Shown in pieces: positions 35,394 through 44,956 of a stretch of 64,000 bases of DNA (its first letter is position 1; the number at the start of each line of letters is the position of its first letter). Location: assembly GCF_009900715.1 (NCBI RefSeq), contig NZ_JAAAJC010000006.1:14916-78915 (forward strand), written 5' to 3'. Made by a program: the position numbers and the translations under genes. The notes under the pieces were generated by a model, which saw only the letters and a list, made by a program, of their open reading frames with translations, had not been told where the DNA came from and did not search any database. The DNA comes from Halococcus salsus (lineage in GTDB: Archaea > Halobacteriota > Halobacteria > Halobacteriales > Halococcaceae).

Positions 35394-35852
35394 ATGTACG
35401 AGACGATCCTGATCCCGACCGACGGCAGCAACGAAGCGCGGAAGGCCGCCGCACACGGCATCGAGCTCGCGGCCGCGCTCGAGGCGACGGTCCACACGCT
35501 CTACGTGATGGACCTCCCGGGCGTCCCGCGTGCGCTCTCGGTCCGGGACGACGAGGAGACGGTCCGCGAGGAGTACCGGGAGTTCGGCGAGCGGGTCACG
35601 AGCGAGGTCTGCACCATGGCGAGCAGGGCGGACGTCAAGTGTGTCACCGCGCTCAGAACCGGGACCGTCCACGAGGAGATCGTCGAGTACGCCGACGAGA
35701 TGGGCCTCGACGCCATCGTGATGGGGACGGGCTACCAGGGCCGGTTCGGCGCGCTGCTCGGCACCGTCGTCGAGAAGGTCGTCCGGATCTCGGCCGTCCC
35801 GGTGATCTCCACGAAAATGAACGAAGCCGAATCGCGTCCCTCCGGGTCGTGA
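35394..35852 (+). CDS. universal stress protein, UspA family
   Basis: The 152-residue protein starts with MYETILIPTDGSNEARKAAAHGIELA and has the ATP-binding type end, GTGYQGRFGALLGTVVEKVVRIS, where G-x2-G-x9-G/S/T motifs bind nucleotide. Length fits a single Usp domain. It lies 15 bases from the convergent BCCT gene; UspA proteins are often encoded beside transporters in haloarchaea and may modulate them. A TATA-like AGATTTATG sits about 45 bases upstream of the start. Residues after 142 are a short acidic tail. Confidence 0.92.
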   Translation: MYETILIPTDGSNEARKAAAHGIELAAALEATVHTLYVMDLPGVPRALSVRDDEETVREEYREFGERVTSEVCTMASRADVKCVTALRTGTVHEEIVEYADEMGLDAIVMGTGYQGRFGALLGTVVEKVVRISAVPVISTKMNEAESRPSGS

Positions 35853-35867
35853 GGGAGTCGCCGCTAC

Positions 35868-37637
35868 CTATCGGGCGTCGGACGTGCCCTCACCGCCATC
35901 CGAGATGCCGGTGACGACGTCCCCGCTGGAAGCGGTCACCTCGACGTCGTCCATGCTGTCGATCCGACTGATCTGCTCCTTGAACGCCTCGGATTCGAGG
36001 ATCGTGTACTCGTTCTCGAGACCGAGATAGACGGTATAGCACATCAAGAGCAGGATGAACGCGAACGGCAGGCCGGTCGAGACGGCGGCAGTCTGTAACG
36101 CCGTGAGCCCCCCGCCGGCCAACAGCACCGCCGCGACGCCGCCCTCGCTGAGCGCCCAGAAGACGCGCTGGGCCCGCGGCACGTCGTGTTTCCCGCCGGA
36201 AGTGAGGTGGTCGATCACCAGCGAGCCCGAATCCGAGGACGTGACGAAGAAGGTTATCACGAGGAGCGTGGCGACGATGGTCGAGATCTCCCCCAGTGGG
36301 TACTGGGAGAGCATCGAGAACATCGCGATTGACTGTCCCTGCGTGTTGAGCGTCGCGAGGATACCGGCCCCGGCGATCTGGGCGTTTATCGCGCTTCCGC
36401 CGAACGTCGACATCCAGACGAACGAGAAGATCGACGGTAGGAACAGTACCCCCATGACGAACTCACGAACGGTCCGTCCCTTCGAGATCCGCGCGATGAA
36501 CATCCCCACGAACGGTGACCACGAGATCCACCAGCCCCAGTAGAAGATGGTCCATCCGCCGAGGAAGTCCCGTGCGGGTTGCCCCGCGAACGCGCCCGTG
36601 AAGAAACTGAGACCGGGGAGACTCACGAGGTACGTACCGAACGCGTTGGTGAACCCGTTGAAGATGTAGAGCGTGGGGCCGACGACGATCACGAACGAGA
36701 GAAACGCCAGCATGAGATAGAGGTTGATGTTGCTCAGGCGCTTGACGCCTCCCTCAAGCCCCGCCGCAACCGACGCGGTCGCGATAAGCGTGATACCGAT
36801 GATGAGGGCCACCTGGCCGAACGTCCCGGTCGGGAAGCTCGCGCCGAACAGGTCACCCGCGATGACGTTGAAGCCCCTGCTCACCTGCGTGACCCCGAGG
36901 CCGAGCGAGGTCGAGAGCCCGAAGAGGGTCGCGAACACCGACACGAGGTCGATGATGTGGCCCGGCCAGCCGTAGATCCGTTCGCCGAGCAGTGGCCAGA
37001 AGATCGACCGGAACGTGAGCGGGAGTCCCCGATTGAACGAGAAGAAGGCCAGCCCGAGCCCCACGAGCGCGTAGATCGCCCACGGGTGGAGCCCCCAGTG
37101 GAAGAACGCCTGTGCGAGGGCGGGGCCCGCCGCGGCGGCCGAGCCCGCTTCGATACCGTTGCCGGCGAAAAAGGGCGGCACGCTCCCGAAGTAGGTGACC
37201 GGTTCGGCCACGCTGAAGAACATCAACCCGATCCCCATGCCGGCGCTGAACAACATCGCCATCCAGGAGAAGGTGCTGAACTCCCTTTCGGCCCCGACAC
37301 CGCCGATTCGTATCTTGCCGTACTTGCCCACCGCGAAGTAGACGACGGTGACGATGAAGACGTTCACCACGAGAATGTAAAACCAGCCGAAGTAGTCGTT
37401 GATACCGTTGAAAATGGCGGTGTAGATCGACGACGCTTCGTTGCCGAGCAGGAGGGTCGCCGCCACGAACGCCGCGATGACGACTAGCGCGACGGGAAAG
37501 ACGACTGGGTGGACGTCAAAGCCGTATCCCTGGTAGTTCGTATCCCCCGGTTCCCGATCGGAGTCGGGGTGGAACAGCTCTACTTGGAGCCCGTCCGACA
37601 TCTCGCCCGCCGTGGTGTCGCCCTCGGCGTCAGCCAT
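35868..37637 (-). CDS. BCCT-family transporter (glycine betaine/choline/carnitine type)
   Basis: The 589-residue membrane protein has 12 predicted helices and the BCCT signature: GMGIGLMFFSVAEPVTYF in helix 3-4 and WWISWSPFVGMFIARISKG around helix 8. An acidic N-terminal stretch of about 40 residues and a C-terminal regulatory helix extend into the cytoplasm. It imports quaternary-amine compatible solutes with Na+ or H+; betaine is the likeliest substrate in a halophile, but the sequence does not fix it. I chose ATG 37637, with a G-rich Shine-Dalgarno-like sequence just upstream; an upstream in-frame start at 37703 is possible. UspA is convergent. Confidence 0.92.
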   Translation of the reverse strand: MADAEGDTTAGEMSDGLQVELFHPDSDREPGDTNYQGYGFDVHPVVFPVALVVIAAFVAATLLLGNEASSIYTAIFNGINDYFGWFYILVVNVFIVTVVYFAVGKYGKIRIGGVGAEREFSTFSWMAMLFSAGMGIGLMFFSVAEPVTYFGSVPPFFAGNGIEAGSAAAAGPALAQAFFHWGLHPWAIYALVGLGLAFFSFNRGLPLTFRSIFWPLLGERIYGWPGHIIDLVSVFATLFGLSTSLGLGVTQVSRGFNVIAGDLFGASFPTGTFGQVALIIGITLIATASVAAGLEGGVKRLSNINLYLMLAFLSFVIVVGPTLYIFNGFTNAFGTYLVSLPGLSFFTGAFAGQPARDFLGGWTIFYWGWWISWSPFVGMFIARISKGRTVREFVMGVLFLPSIFSFVWMSTFGGSAINAQIAGAGILATLNTQGQSIAMFSMLSQYPLGEISTIVATLLVITFFVTSSDSGSLVIDHLTSGGKHDVPRAQRVFWALSEGGVAAVLLAGGGLTALQTAAVSTGLPFAFILLLMCYTVYLGLENEYTILESEAFKEQISRIDSMDDVEVTASSGDVVTGISDGGEGTSDAR

Positions 37638-38262
37638 GCTGCCCCCCCGCTTCGGATCCGTGGTCGATTCGGTAGGGTTCGCGTTGCTGTGTCGCCGCGT
37701 CAATTGGGGGTCGGTTGGTCATGTGATTCTCGCCTTCGTGATGGTCGGCACCATCGAAACCGCGCCGATTTCGGGCGCTTCGGCGTCCCACCGGAGCGAT
37801 TTCGTCCGCCTCACCCCACCGGGGCCGGTTGTTCGTGAGTTTTTGCCGTGGTGGCTATTGACACGAACGATGATAAATATTGTCGCCGATAACCCGATTC
37901 GTTCGTTTCGACGTTTTTTGCCACGACTGGGAGCCGGTCGCCTCCACTGCCGACCTCCGTCTTCTGTTCTTCACTCCGCATGCGGAGCATCGGATAGGTG
38001 AAGAGATGTTGAATGCCGAAATCGACGGAACTGAGTGCTCAAACCCCTCTTGAGCATCCAATCACGGCATTTCATGCCGGTTGGTGGCGGGCACTGCAAG
38101 CAGTGAGAGCCGACTGTTGGCGCGTGGGGGTTCCGAAGGGAATTATCTAATCCCGAGCCGGTGTTGTGCGAACGCCAACATGCTCATATCGCTACGGATA
38201 CTATATGTGCCGAAAGTGGTAGTACACGTGGCCCTCGTGGGTTGTGGGGAGTCTGAGAACTG
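37638..38262. other. intergenic stretch between BCCT and lipoprotein genes
   Basis: It holds the probable BCCT promoter (ATATTTATC near 37870-37880, minus strand), implying a leader of about 200 bases. It also has an AT-rich element near 38205 that may drive the downstream lipoprotein. No gene is recognised. Confidence 0.4.
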
Positions 38263-38814
38263 ATGCGGAGACGAAACTATCTTCGAGTGCTCGGGAGCCT
38301 CCCGTTCGTCGCTGCTGGCGTCTCGGGTTGTCTCTCCGGGCGCATGAGCGGACCGGCGGAACGAGCGCTCACGGCCGACGCGATCGGTGACGCCTGGACG
38401 TATTCGGACGGGGGCTCCCCGGTAGTCACCGAGAGCGGGACGATAACCGCGAGCTATCACGCCGACGAACCGTACCCGCAGACCGTCAGGCTCCGCTTAT
38501 GGCCCTGTGAGGGCGAGACGCTCGACGCACTCGGTGGGACGTGTTCGCTGGGCAACCTTCCGGACCAGATGCGAGCGAACGAGAGCGTCACAACGGCGGA
38601 TGGCTCGATCGGCGAGACCGCCTTCCTCTGGTGGACCGACACCGTTACCGATATCGAGGTGGTCACCGCGAACCACGTCTTCCGCCTCACGCATACGCCG
38701 CTCAGTGGGACGGATTCGGGTGCTAACCCGGAGATACCGTCCCAAGACGAGCGAACCGAGACGGTAACCAGGATCGCTCAGCTCCAGACGGACAAGATCG
38801 ACCGTCTGACGTGA
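38263..38814 (+). CDS. secreted lipoprotein, family not recognised
   Basis: The 183-residue protein begins with RRRNYLRVLG, a hydrophobic stretch and lipobox VSGC, consistent with Tat export and lipid anchoring. The mature part is acidic, contains paired Cys residues around LWPCEGETLDALGGTCSLG, and has a Trp-rich segment ETAFLWWTDT. The C-terminus is Asp/Glu-rich. It stands 272 bases before the CHAT gene and has its own likely promoter. I recognise no enzymatic motif; a surface binding role is possible. Confidence 0.6.
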   Translation: MRRRNYLRVLGSLPFVAAGVSGCLSGRMSGPAERALTADAIGDAWTYSDGGSPVVTESGTITASYHADEPYPQTVRLRLWPCEGETLDALGGTCSLGNLPDQMRANESVTTADGSIGETAFLWWTDTVTDIEVVTANHVFRLTHTPLSGTDSGANPEIPSQDERTETVTRIAQLQTDKIDRLT

Positions 38815-39086
38815 ACGCAAGGTGAGAGGTACGGTCGCCTTGAACACGGACCAATAAGTTAGGGAGTACGCTTCTTTCGCCTGTAACCGGGTATTAGAGC
38901 TGTTTGTCCGTCTCTGCTGAGAAACCGACTGATGGGTTCTCGTGGTTGCCGATAGCGGTACTTGCGCGTATGCTTACAAATATCTCGTGTGTGAGAAAAC
39001 GGAACGAAAGGGAGACTCCGAGAGCCGAGTGTCGGTCTGACCACCGCTACGCTTTTACTTCGGCGAGCGTACCTAAAGAATAGAGG

Positions 39087-41207
39087 ATGAGCGAGTTGGA
39101 TGGACGATCCAAGGGGGCTGGGAAGGAGCCGTTCTTCGAGGCTCCACAGAGCGGTGGACTGGTGGCAGTCGATCCGATCGAACGGCATCGCTACATGCTG
39201 TCGACACGGGAGAGGGTGCGACCGGAGCCAGCTACGACGGACGACTTCCGGTTTCCGGTCGATACCGCCGTCTCGGTCCGTACCGAAGCCATCTCGCTCC
39301 CGAGCGTCGTCTCCGTGCACGTCCGCGACGAGGAGGGAGCGCCGCTGTGTGAAGCGGAGCACTTCGCCTTCGAGGAGTTGCCTGCCGGGCGGTACACGGT
39401 CGATCTGAGTGCGCCGATCAAGCTCTATCTCCTGGTCGAGAGTCCGATCACGCTGCATGCCACCGCCGAGACCATGCGCATCGAGTTCGGCGAGGAGACG
39501 GAGGTCGTGGTGGGAGCGCGATCACACCACGACCAACCGGCGGCGACGGTGACGACGACGTCGGATCCCGAGGACCTGATGCGGGCGGTCTCGACGTTCG
39601 GTTCGGCCCTCAAGACGATGAGTCCGGAGCGGTCGTTCCCGACGCTGCGGGGCCACCCCCCGCTGGTCGAGCTCGGGGACGAACTCGACCTCGCGGGGCT
39701 CGAACCACCCGATTCGGGTGTCGTCATCGAACTTCCAGCCGACCGCCGGATGATACTCATCGCCGCGCCGCTGGCGTACTACCTCGGTGCCCGTCTGGTC
39801 CCCGGCGACGAACCGCTCCTGCGAGCCGACTCTGGATTCCAGTACGACCTGGATGGACCCCTGGGATTCGAACGGACCGTCGAGCGCACCCTGAAACAGG
39901 TGTTCTTCTTCGACTGTCTCACGCGTACCGAAGGGCTCTATCCTGTAGAGGTTCACGAGCGAAGAGCGCTCGAAGGCGACCTCGAACTCGACTTCGCCGC
40001 CCTCTATGAGGGTTCCTTGGTCGACCAACTCGAGGCCTATCTCGCCGTTCCATTCGAGACACTTGAAGCTCATCTCCCAAAGTGGAAGCTCACCACACAC
40101 GTCGAGCCAACGGCGTCCAGCGTCGAGATGCTCCCCTTCGCGGTCAACGACCTCGCCATCGTTCGGTGTGGCGAGACGACGAGCGCACCGAATCCCGCCA
40201 CGGCAGGGGTCATGGAGGGTAATGGAGCGCCCGTGGCTGAATCGGCTCGACGCGATAGTTTCACGCGGAGCGCGAGTTCGGAAACCGTCGCCCAGCCCGA
40301 GGACACGTTCGTGGAGCCAAAGCTGGATGATTCGCTGGAGCAGATGTGGGTGGGCGAGGGGATCCCCGTAAACGCGAGCAAGGCGTCCATCGAAGCCTAC
40401 CGGCATCGGCTCGATCGGACACCGACGGCCGGTGATATCGGGATCACGGTCGTCTGTAACGACGCGACGATGGACGAGGAGCGTGACTTCATCAACGAGG
40501 TCTATGGCGAGCGCGACGAGTTGCCCTTCGAAATCTCCGTCGAGCGCGAACTCACGACCACGGAGCTGACGGAGGTGCTCTCGTCCCGGACCGATTTCCT
40601 CCACTACATCGGACACGTCGACCCGGAGGGATTCGAGTGCGCGGACGGCAAGCTCGACGCGACGATGTTGGAGTCCGTGGGTGTGGACGCGTTCTTGCTC
40701 AACGCGTGTCAATCCTACCGTCAGGGCATGGCCCTCATCGAACACGGGGCTATCGGTGGCATCGTTACACTCAGCGACGTCCTGAACTGTGAAGCAGTCA
40801 GGATCGGACGGACGCTCGCACGCCTGCTCAACTGCGGGTTTCCGCTCCGGCCAGCGCTCGACATCGCGCGTGAGGAGAGCATCATGGGCGAGGAGTACCT
40901 CGTCGTGGGCGACGGAACTCTCTCGATCGCACAGGCCGAAAGTTTGACCGCGAATCTACTGCATATCGAACGCGACAATGGGCTATTCGATTTGACGTTC
41001 AGTGCACATCATACATCGAGAACCGGAATAGGAGCGTTAGTGGTACCCTATATCGACGATAGTGAGTATCACATCTCTACCGGGGAAATTCGAGAGAACG
41101 ATCTCACGAAGGAGGAACTCATGGACTTTCTTTCACTATCGAACGATCCCGTTAAGATCGACGGGAAATTACGGTGGACTTCTCAGATCGACGCTGACGA
41201 TCTATAG
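39087..41207 (+). CDS. CHAT-domain (caspase-like) protease
   Basis: The 706-residue protein has a CHAT peptidase domain at about residues 440-620. The catalytic dyad is His510 in FLHYIGHV and Cys541 in LLNACQSYRQG, with a conserved GAIGGIVTLSDV strand and LLNCGFPLRPALDIA helix after it. Residues 50-360 form a beta-rich N-terminal region (ligand- or partner-sensing by analogy), and 365-425 are a Ser/Thr/Pro/Glu linker. There is no signal peptide. CHAT proteases of bacteria cleave partner proteins, including in antiphage systems. The gene converges two bases from a 45-codon membrane microprotein gene. A TATA-like GCTTTTACTT lies about 30 bases before ATG 39087. The protease assignment is firm by motif; substrate and role are not known. 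Confidence 0.85.
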   Translation: MSELDGRSKGAGKEPFFEAPQSGGLVAVDPIERHRYMLSTRERVRPEPATTDDFRFPVDTAVSVRTEAISLPSVVSVHVRDEEGAPLCEAEHFAFEELPAGRYTVDLSAPIKLYLLVESPITLHATAETMRIEFGEETEVVVGARSHHDQPAATVTTTSDPEDLMRAVSTFGSALKTMSPERSFPTLRGHPPLVELGDELDLAGLEPPDSGVVIELPADRRMILIAAPLAYYLGARLVPGDEPLLRADSGFQYDLDGPLGFERTVERTLKQVFFFDCLTRTEGLYPVEVHERRALEGDLELDFAALYEGSLVDQLEAYLAVPFETLEAHLPKWKLTTHVEPTASSVEMLPFAVNDLAIVRCGETTSAPNPATAGVMEGNGAPVAESARRDSFTRSASSETVAQPEDTFVEPKLDDSLEQMWVGEGIPVNASKASIEAYRHRLDRTPTAGDIGITVVCNDATMDEERDFINEVYGERDELPFEISVERELTTTELTEVLSSRTDFLHYIGHVDPEGFECADGKLDATMLESVGVDAFLLNACQSYRQGMALIEHGAIGGIVTLSDVLNCEAVRIGRTLARLLNCGFPLRPALDIAREESIMGEEYLVVGDGTLSIAQAESLTANLLHIERDNGLFDLTFSAHHTSRTGIGALVVPYIDDSEYHISTGEIRENDLTKEELMDFLSLSNDPVKIDGKLRWTSQIDADDL

Positions 41208-41209
41208 AA

Positions 41210-41347
41210 TTATGGGCCGGCGATAGCACCACTATTAGCCGCTGCTGCACTGCCCACCTGTGACAGGAGGGTCATCAGGCCGAACAGCGCGGCGAGGGTT
41301 TTCGGGTGGTTCTGTAGGTACGTCCGGAGTTCGTTGGTATCGGACAT
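41210..41347 (-). CDS. hydrophobic microprotein (45 aa), DUF7503-like
   Basis: A 45-codon frame begins MSDTNELRTYLQNHPKTLAA, runs into a hydrophobic segment of about 17 residues ending SQVGSAAAA, and closes with a short Gly/Pro tail. This pattern matches a recurrent haloarchaeal microprotein family (DUF7503). The start at 41347 is fixed by that N-terminus, and a TATA-like AAAATATTC lies about 40 bases upstream. Its 3' end is two bases from that of the CHAT gene. It could be membrane-bound or an exported peptide; a link to the protease is inferred from position. Confidence 0.7.
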   Translation of the reverse strand: MSDTNELRTYLQNHPKTLAALFGLMTLLSQVGSAAAANSGAIAGP

Positions 41348-41628
41348 TGCGTTTTACCGGAGACGCGCCCGCAACATGAATATTTTCGAATAGATATGAC
41401 ATGGACTGAATTGGTTTTTCTCATAACATCATAGAGATTTCTGTTCGAGACCTGTGGATCGCCTGGCACAGCGGGATATTTTCCGTCGTAGCGCACTCCT
41501 CAGGACCATTGGCAGAGTTACAAGTGTGAAATTTGTAAATTTCGACGGCGGCGGTGTAGGGAGAGACGGAGAGTAGGGACGGCGTCTGCAAGCCCCTTAC
41601 TCATACGATATACGACACTATCCATCTC

Positions 41629-42654
41629 ATGAACGGAATGACAGTTGTGCTGGGGTGGGATGCGCTCGATCACGAGTTGGTCGGCGAGTATCACCTGGAG
41701 GATTCGTTCGGACCTGCTCACACCGATCTAGAGACCTTCGACAATCCGTATCTGGGTGAGCCCCACACCTACGAAGTCTGGCCGTCGATGATCACCGGCC
41801 GGTCACCGGAAGAACACGGCATTCGAGTGGAGTCCGAGGCGGGTGTCGACTGGCGGAATCCGGTGCTCTCTACGATCAGCCAGTACGCTTCGAGATGGGT
41901 GCCGCGCGATGTCCGGACCGGCTTCGGCCTCCGACTCCAGAATCGCGGCGTCGAACTCGATTTCAAGTCCGCAGGGTACTTCCACGACCGGGGGATTGAA
42001 ACGGTGTTCGACGGTCGAACGGCGCGCCCCATCGCGGTCCCGAACTATCGGGTCCCCGCCGACGACGAGCTCGACATCCTCTTCGACCGAGGAGCACAGC
42101 TCAAGGCGTTCCTTCGGTCCGAGAAAACGAGTGACGGGAGCAAACGGTCCACCCCGACCGCGTCCCTCTCACGACTCGAAGAGCGACTCGCCGCCGAAGC
42201 CGCGGGGAAGTTGGGCGTGGTTCGTTCCGCGGTCCAACGCGAGTACGACCTCGTGTTCGTCTGGTTGGGCTTCCTCGATACGGTCGGCCATGTAGCGCCC
42301 GTCGCGGCCGAGACGGACCCGGGCTGGCAGGAGCGGGCCTATCGGATGGCCGCCCGCTGGACCGAGGAGGTCAAACGGATGCTCCAGCCCGAAGACCGAG
42401 TGTTCTGCGTCTCCGACCACGGGCTCCAGAACGGCGACCATACACACAACGCCTTCCTCGGTGCCCCCAGCGACGACCTTCTCGACGGTGCCGAGTCGGT
42501 GCTTGACGTTCGGAGCGTGCTCGAGAACGCGACGGAGTCGAACCGTATCATCGCCGAACCGCCGGTCAGGTCCGCCTACTCGGGGGAAGCAGGTGTCCAC
42601 GCTCGGACGGCCGAAGACGTGGAGAACCAGCTCTCCAACTTGGGCTACCTGTGA
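41629..42654 (+). CDS. alkaline phosphatase superfamily (type I phosphodiesterase/sulfatase-like) enzyme
   Basis: The 341-residue protein has metal-binding landmarks of the alkaline phosphatase superfamily: Asp in VVLGWDALDH, a nucleophile region EVWPSMITGRSPEEHG, FLDTVGHVAP, CVSDHGLQNG and DHTHNAFLG. The usual nucleophile Thr/Ser lies in the PSMITG segment. No signal peptide is seen, so it acts in the cytoplasm. Haloarchaeal relatives are often in sugar or glycan-nucleotide neighbourhoods. Substrate could be a phosphodiester, a sulfate ester or a phosphonate. Confidence 0.85.
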   Translation: MNGMTVVLGWDALDHELVGEYHLEDSFGPAHTDLETFDNPYLGEPHTYEVWPSMITGRSPEEHGIRVESEAGVDWRNPVLSTISQYASRWVPRDVRTGFGLRLQNRGVELDFKSAGYFHDRGIETVFDGRTARPIAVPNYRVPADDELDILFDRGAQLKAFLRSEKTSDGSKRSTPTASLSRLEERLAAEAAGKLGVVRSAVQREYDLVFVWLGFLDTVGHVAPVAAETDPGWQERAYRMAARWTEEVKRMLQPEDRVFCVSDHGLQNGDHTHNAFLGAPSDDLLDGAESVLDVRSVLENATESNRIIAEPPVRSAYSGEAGVHARTAEDVENQLSNLGYL

Positions 42655-42721
42655 GAAGGTGAGAAGGGACGACCCTCGTTCCCTGCCGTGATACTCTTCG
42701 ATTGGCCGTCTCGTGGGGGAT

Positions 42722-43786
42722 TCACAACTCGATTCGGTTACCGGTCTCGGCTGATTCGTAGGCCGCCGCAATAGTCCGCATGTCGGTCAGTCCGTCGCTT
42801 CCATCGGGCCCGTCCTCGACAGCTGCCAGGACGGTGTGGGCGAAGTAATCGAACTCCTCGCGAACCTCGTCCACCGGCGAGCCCGTATACCGGGTCTGTG
42901 TGTTGCCGTGTTCGACGAGTATCCGTTGGGAAACGTCGCCTCCGAAGGGTTCGGTGAGGAGTACTTGGCCGTCCGATCCGAGGATCCGGAGTCGACTGTC
43001 CGGGTGGGCATCGAAGCTCGCCGTACAGGAGGCAGTCACGCCGTTCGGGAAGGTCAGTTGCACGGCGACGTGCTCGTCCACTCGGTCGAACGGCGGTCCC
43101 TCCGTGTGCGTCTCGGCCATCACCGTGATCGGGTCGGCATCGAGCAGGAAACGAACGGTGTTGAGCGGGTATATCCCGAGGTCGATCAGCGCGCCGCCAC
43201 CCGCGACCTCGGGGTCGAGTCGCCACGTATCCGGACCGACGTCTTCGAGCAACGTGACCGAGAAGCCGCCGTGGATCTGGAGCGGCTTGCCGATGACACC
43301 GTCGGCGATCAGTTCACGCGTTCGACGGATCGCGGGCTCGGTCCGCAGCCGATAGGCGGTCATGAGCACCACGCCCGCGTTCGCGCAGTGTTCGACCATC
43401 CGCTCCGCCGCCGACGGCTCCGCGGCGAGGGGTTTCTCACAGAGGACGTGTTTTCCCAGGTCGGCAGCGGCGCACGCGTACGCCTCGTGATGGTTCGGTG
43501 GAGTGGCGACGTAGACCCCGTCATAGGCGTCGCTCGCCGTACCGTCCTCGAACTCGTCGTAGCCGAGTACGTGCTCGACGTCGAACTCACGGGCGAGGTC
43601 GTCGGCCGTCTCGGGCGACCCGCTGACGAGAACGGTAGCCTCACAGAACGTACTCCTGCGGATCGCCGGGAGGGCACGTTCGCGAGCAAACCCACCGAGA
43701 CCGACGAGCGCCAGCCGAACGCGTCCCTCCTCGATGCGTTGCCAGTCCCGCCGTTCGAACGTCGAGAAGTAGTGGCTGAGGTCCAT
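42722..43786 (-). CDS. Gfo/Idh/MocA dehydrogenase, D-xylose dehydrogenase-like
   Basis: The 354-residue NAD(P)-dependent sugar dehydrogenase has the Rossmann motif ALVGLGGFARERALPAI near residue 25. The catalytic-region signature EKPLAAEPSAAERMVEHC follows, then the YRLRTEPAIRRTRELI helix and DPEVAGGGALIDLGIYPLN, which together closely resemble halophilic D-xylose 1-dehydrogenases (Gfo6/XacA), as judged from memory of those proteins. The N-terminal extension LSHYFSTFERRDWQ is also typical. Xylose or a related aldose is likely, but this is family inference. It lies 123 bases upstream of the end of a second Gfo/Idh gene on the same strand. Confidence 0.88.
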   Translation of the reverse strand: MDLSHYFSTFERRDWQRIEEGRVRLALVGLGGFARERALPAIRRSTFCEATVLVSGSPETADDLAREFDVEHVLGYDEFEDGTASDAYDGVYVATPPNHHEAYACAAADLGKHVLCEKPLAAEPSAAERMVEHCANAGVVLMTAYRLRTEPAIRRTRELIADGVIGKPLQIHGGFSVTLLEDVGPDTWRLDPEVAGGGALIDLGIYPLNTVRFLLDADPITVMAETHTEGPPFDRVDEHVAVQLTFPNGVTASCTASFDAHPDSRLRILGSDGQVLLTEPFGGDVSQRILVEHGNTQTRYTGSPVDEVREEFDYFAHTVLAAVEDGPDGSDGLTDMRTIAAAYESAETGNRIEL

Positions 43787-43909
43787 AGACGGTGTTCTTC
43801 GTTCGTAGCGAACTAATGTGTTGTCCCGCGAAGAGGTTCGTAGCTCGTCCGGTATCCGTCCGGCTCGAAGCCACCCCGTCGTCGACGGCCTGCGCTGTTG
43901 AGATGTGGG

Positions 43910-44956
43910 TTATCGCGGGTCGCCACGGAGGGGCAGTGCCTCCCCGTTCGTGGCGGCGCTTCGTTGGGCCGTCTCGATGATCCGCTGGGCGGACCGGCAG
44001 AACCCCGGAGCCGTCGGTCCGGTGAACGATATCTCGTCTTCGAGACAGTGAACGAGATACTGCACGAGGTTCGCGTGAGGCGCTTCGAGCGGCTCCGGCT
44101 CGACAACGTAGCCGTCCGGCGACTCGGACGTCTGTACCCGGATCGGGCTCCCGTGCTGACGGGTCGTGATCGCCCCTTCGGTCCCGACGACCTCGTAGCC
44201 CTTCGCCGGTGTCGAATCGTGCTCCCAGGGGTGCGTTGGCATTCGAAGCGAGGTCTGAAAGGTCGAGAGACCGGTCTCGTATCGACAGACGGTCACGCTC
44301 TGGCGGTCGACGTCGGTGTCGCCTGTGGGGTGGGTGTGTGCCGAGACGGCTTTCGGGAGCTCGCCGTCTCGAAACCACGTCGCGAACGTCGCGCCGTAGC
44401 CGAGGTAGTCCAGCAGGGAGCCACCGCCGGATTCCGTCTCGTAGAACCAGCTGTCGTCCGGCGGCGCGCCCGCGTTCCCCCCGTAGTACTGGATCTCGAC
44501 GATCTCCCCGATCGTGTCGGTCGTGAGGAGTTCCCGGAGCGTTTGATGGACGGGGGACCAGGTCACCGGCCAGTTGACCGCGAGCCGTCCGTCCGAGTTC
44601 GCCGCCGCGTCCAGCATCCGGTCGGCGTCGGCCAACGAGCGGGCGAACGGTTTCTCGATGGCGACGTGGATATCGTGAGCGAGGACCCGTTCGACGAACC
44701 GGGGGTGCGCCGAGTTCATCGGCCCGCCGAGCACGATATCGGGTTCGAGGGCGCGCAGACAGTCTTCGAGGTCGTCGTAGCACCGGTCGGAAGACACGTC
44801 ACAGTCCGCAGCGGCCGCTTCGAGCGACCCGGTGGAGGTCTCCGGGGTCTCGTCGCAGAGCCCGACCACCTCGGCCCCGGGGTGGTCCGCTGCCCACCCG
44901 AGATTGGTGTTCATGTGCATCTGGTCGAAATTCGCGCCGACGATGCGCCAGGTCAT
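43910..44956 (-). CDS. Gfo/Idh/MocA oxidoreductase, substrate unknown
   Basis: The 348-residue protein starts MTWRIVGANFDQMHMNTNL, a Rossmann-like opening with GAN in place of the usual GxG spacing. It then has VAIEKPFARSLADADRML, the EKP motif with the catalytic-region lysine, and GGSLLDYLGYGATFATWF as the substrate-domain entrance. I chose ATG 44956 because the Rossmann strand starts there; the long frame upstream is antisense to a lipoprotein. It precedes the xylose-dehydrogenase-like gene on the same strand, so both may act on sugars or cyclitols. Dinucleotide and substrate cannot be fixed. Confidence 0.85.
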   Translation of the reverse strand: MTWRIVGANFDQMHMNTNLGWAADHPGAEVVGLCDETPETSTGSLEAAAADCDVSSDRCYDDLEDCLRALEPDIVLGGPMNSAHPRFVERVLAHDIHVAIEKPFARSLADADRMLDAAANSDGRLAVNWPVTWSPVHQTLRELLTTDTIGEIVEIQYYGGNAGAPPDDSWFYETESGGGSLLDYLGYGATFATWFRDGELPKAVSAHTHPTGDTDVDRQSVTVCRYETGLSTFQTSLRMPTHPWEHDSTPAKGYEVVGTEGAITTRQHGSPIRVQTSESPDGYVVEPEPLEAPHANLVQYLVHCLEDEISFTGPTAPGFCRSAQRIIETAQRSAATNGEALPLRGDPR

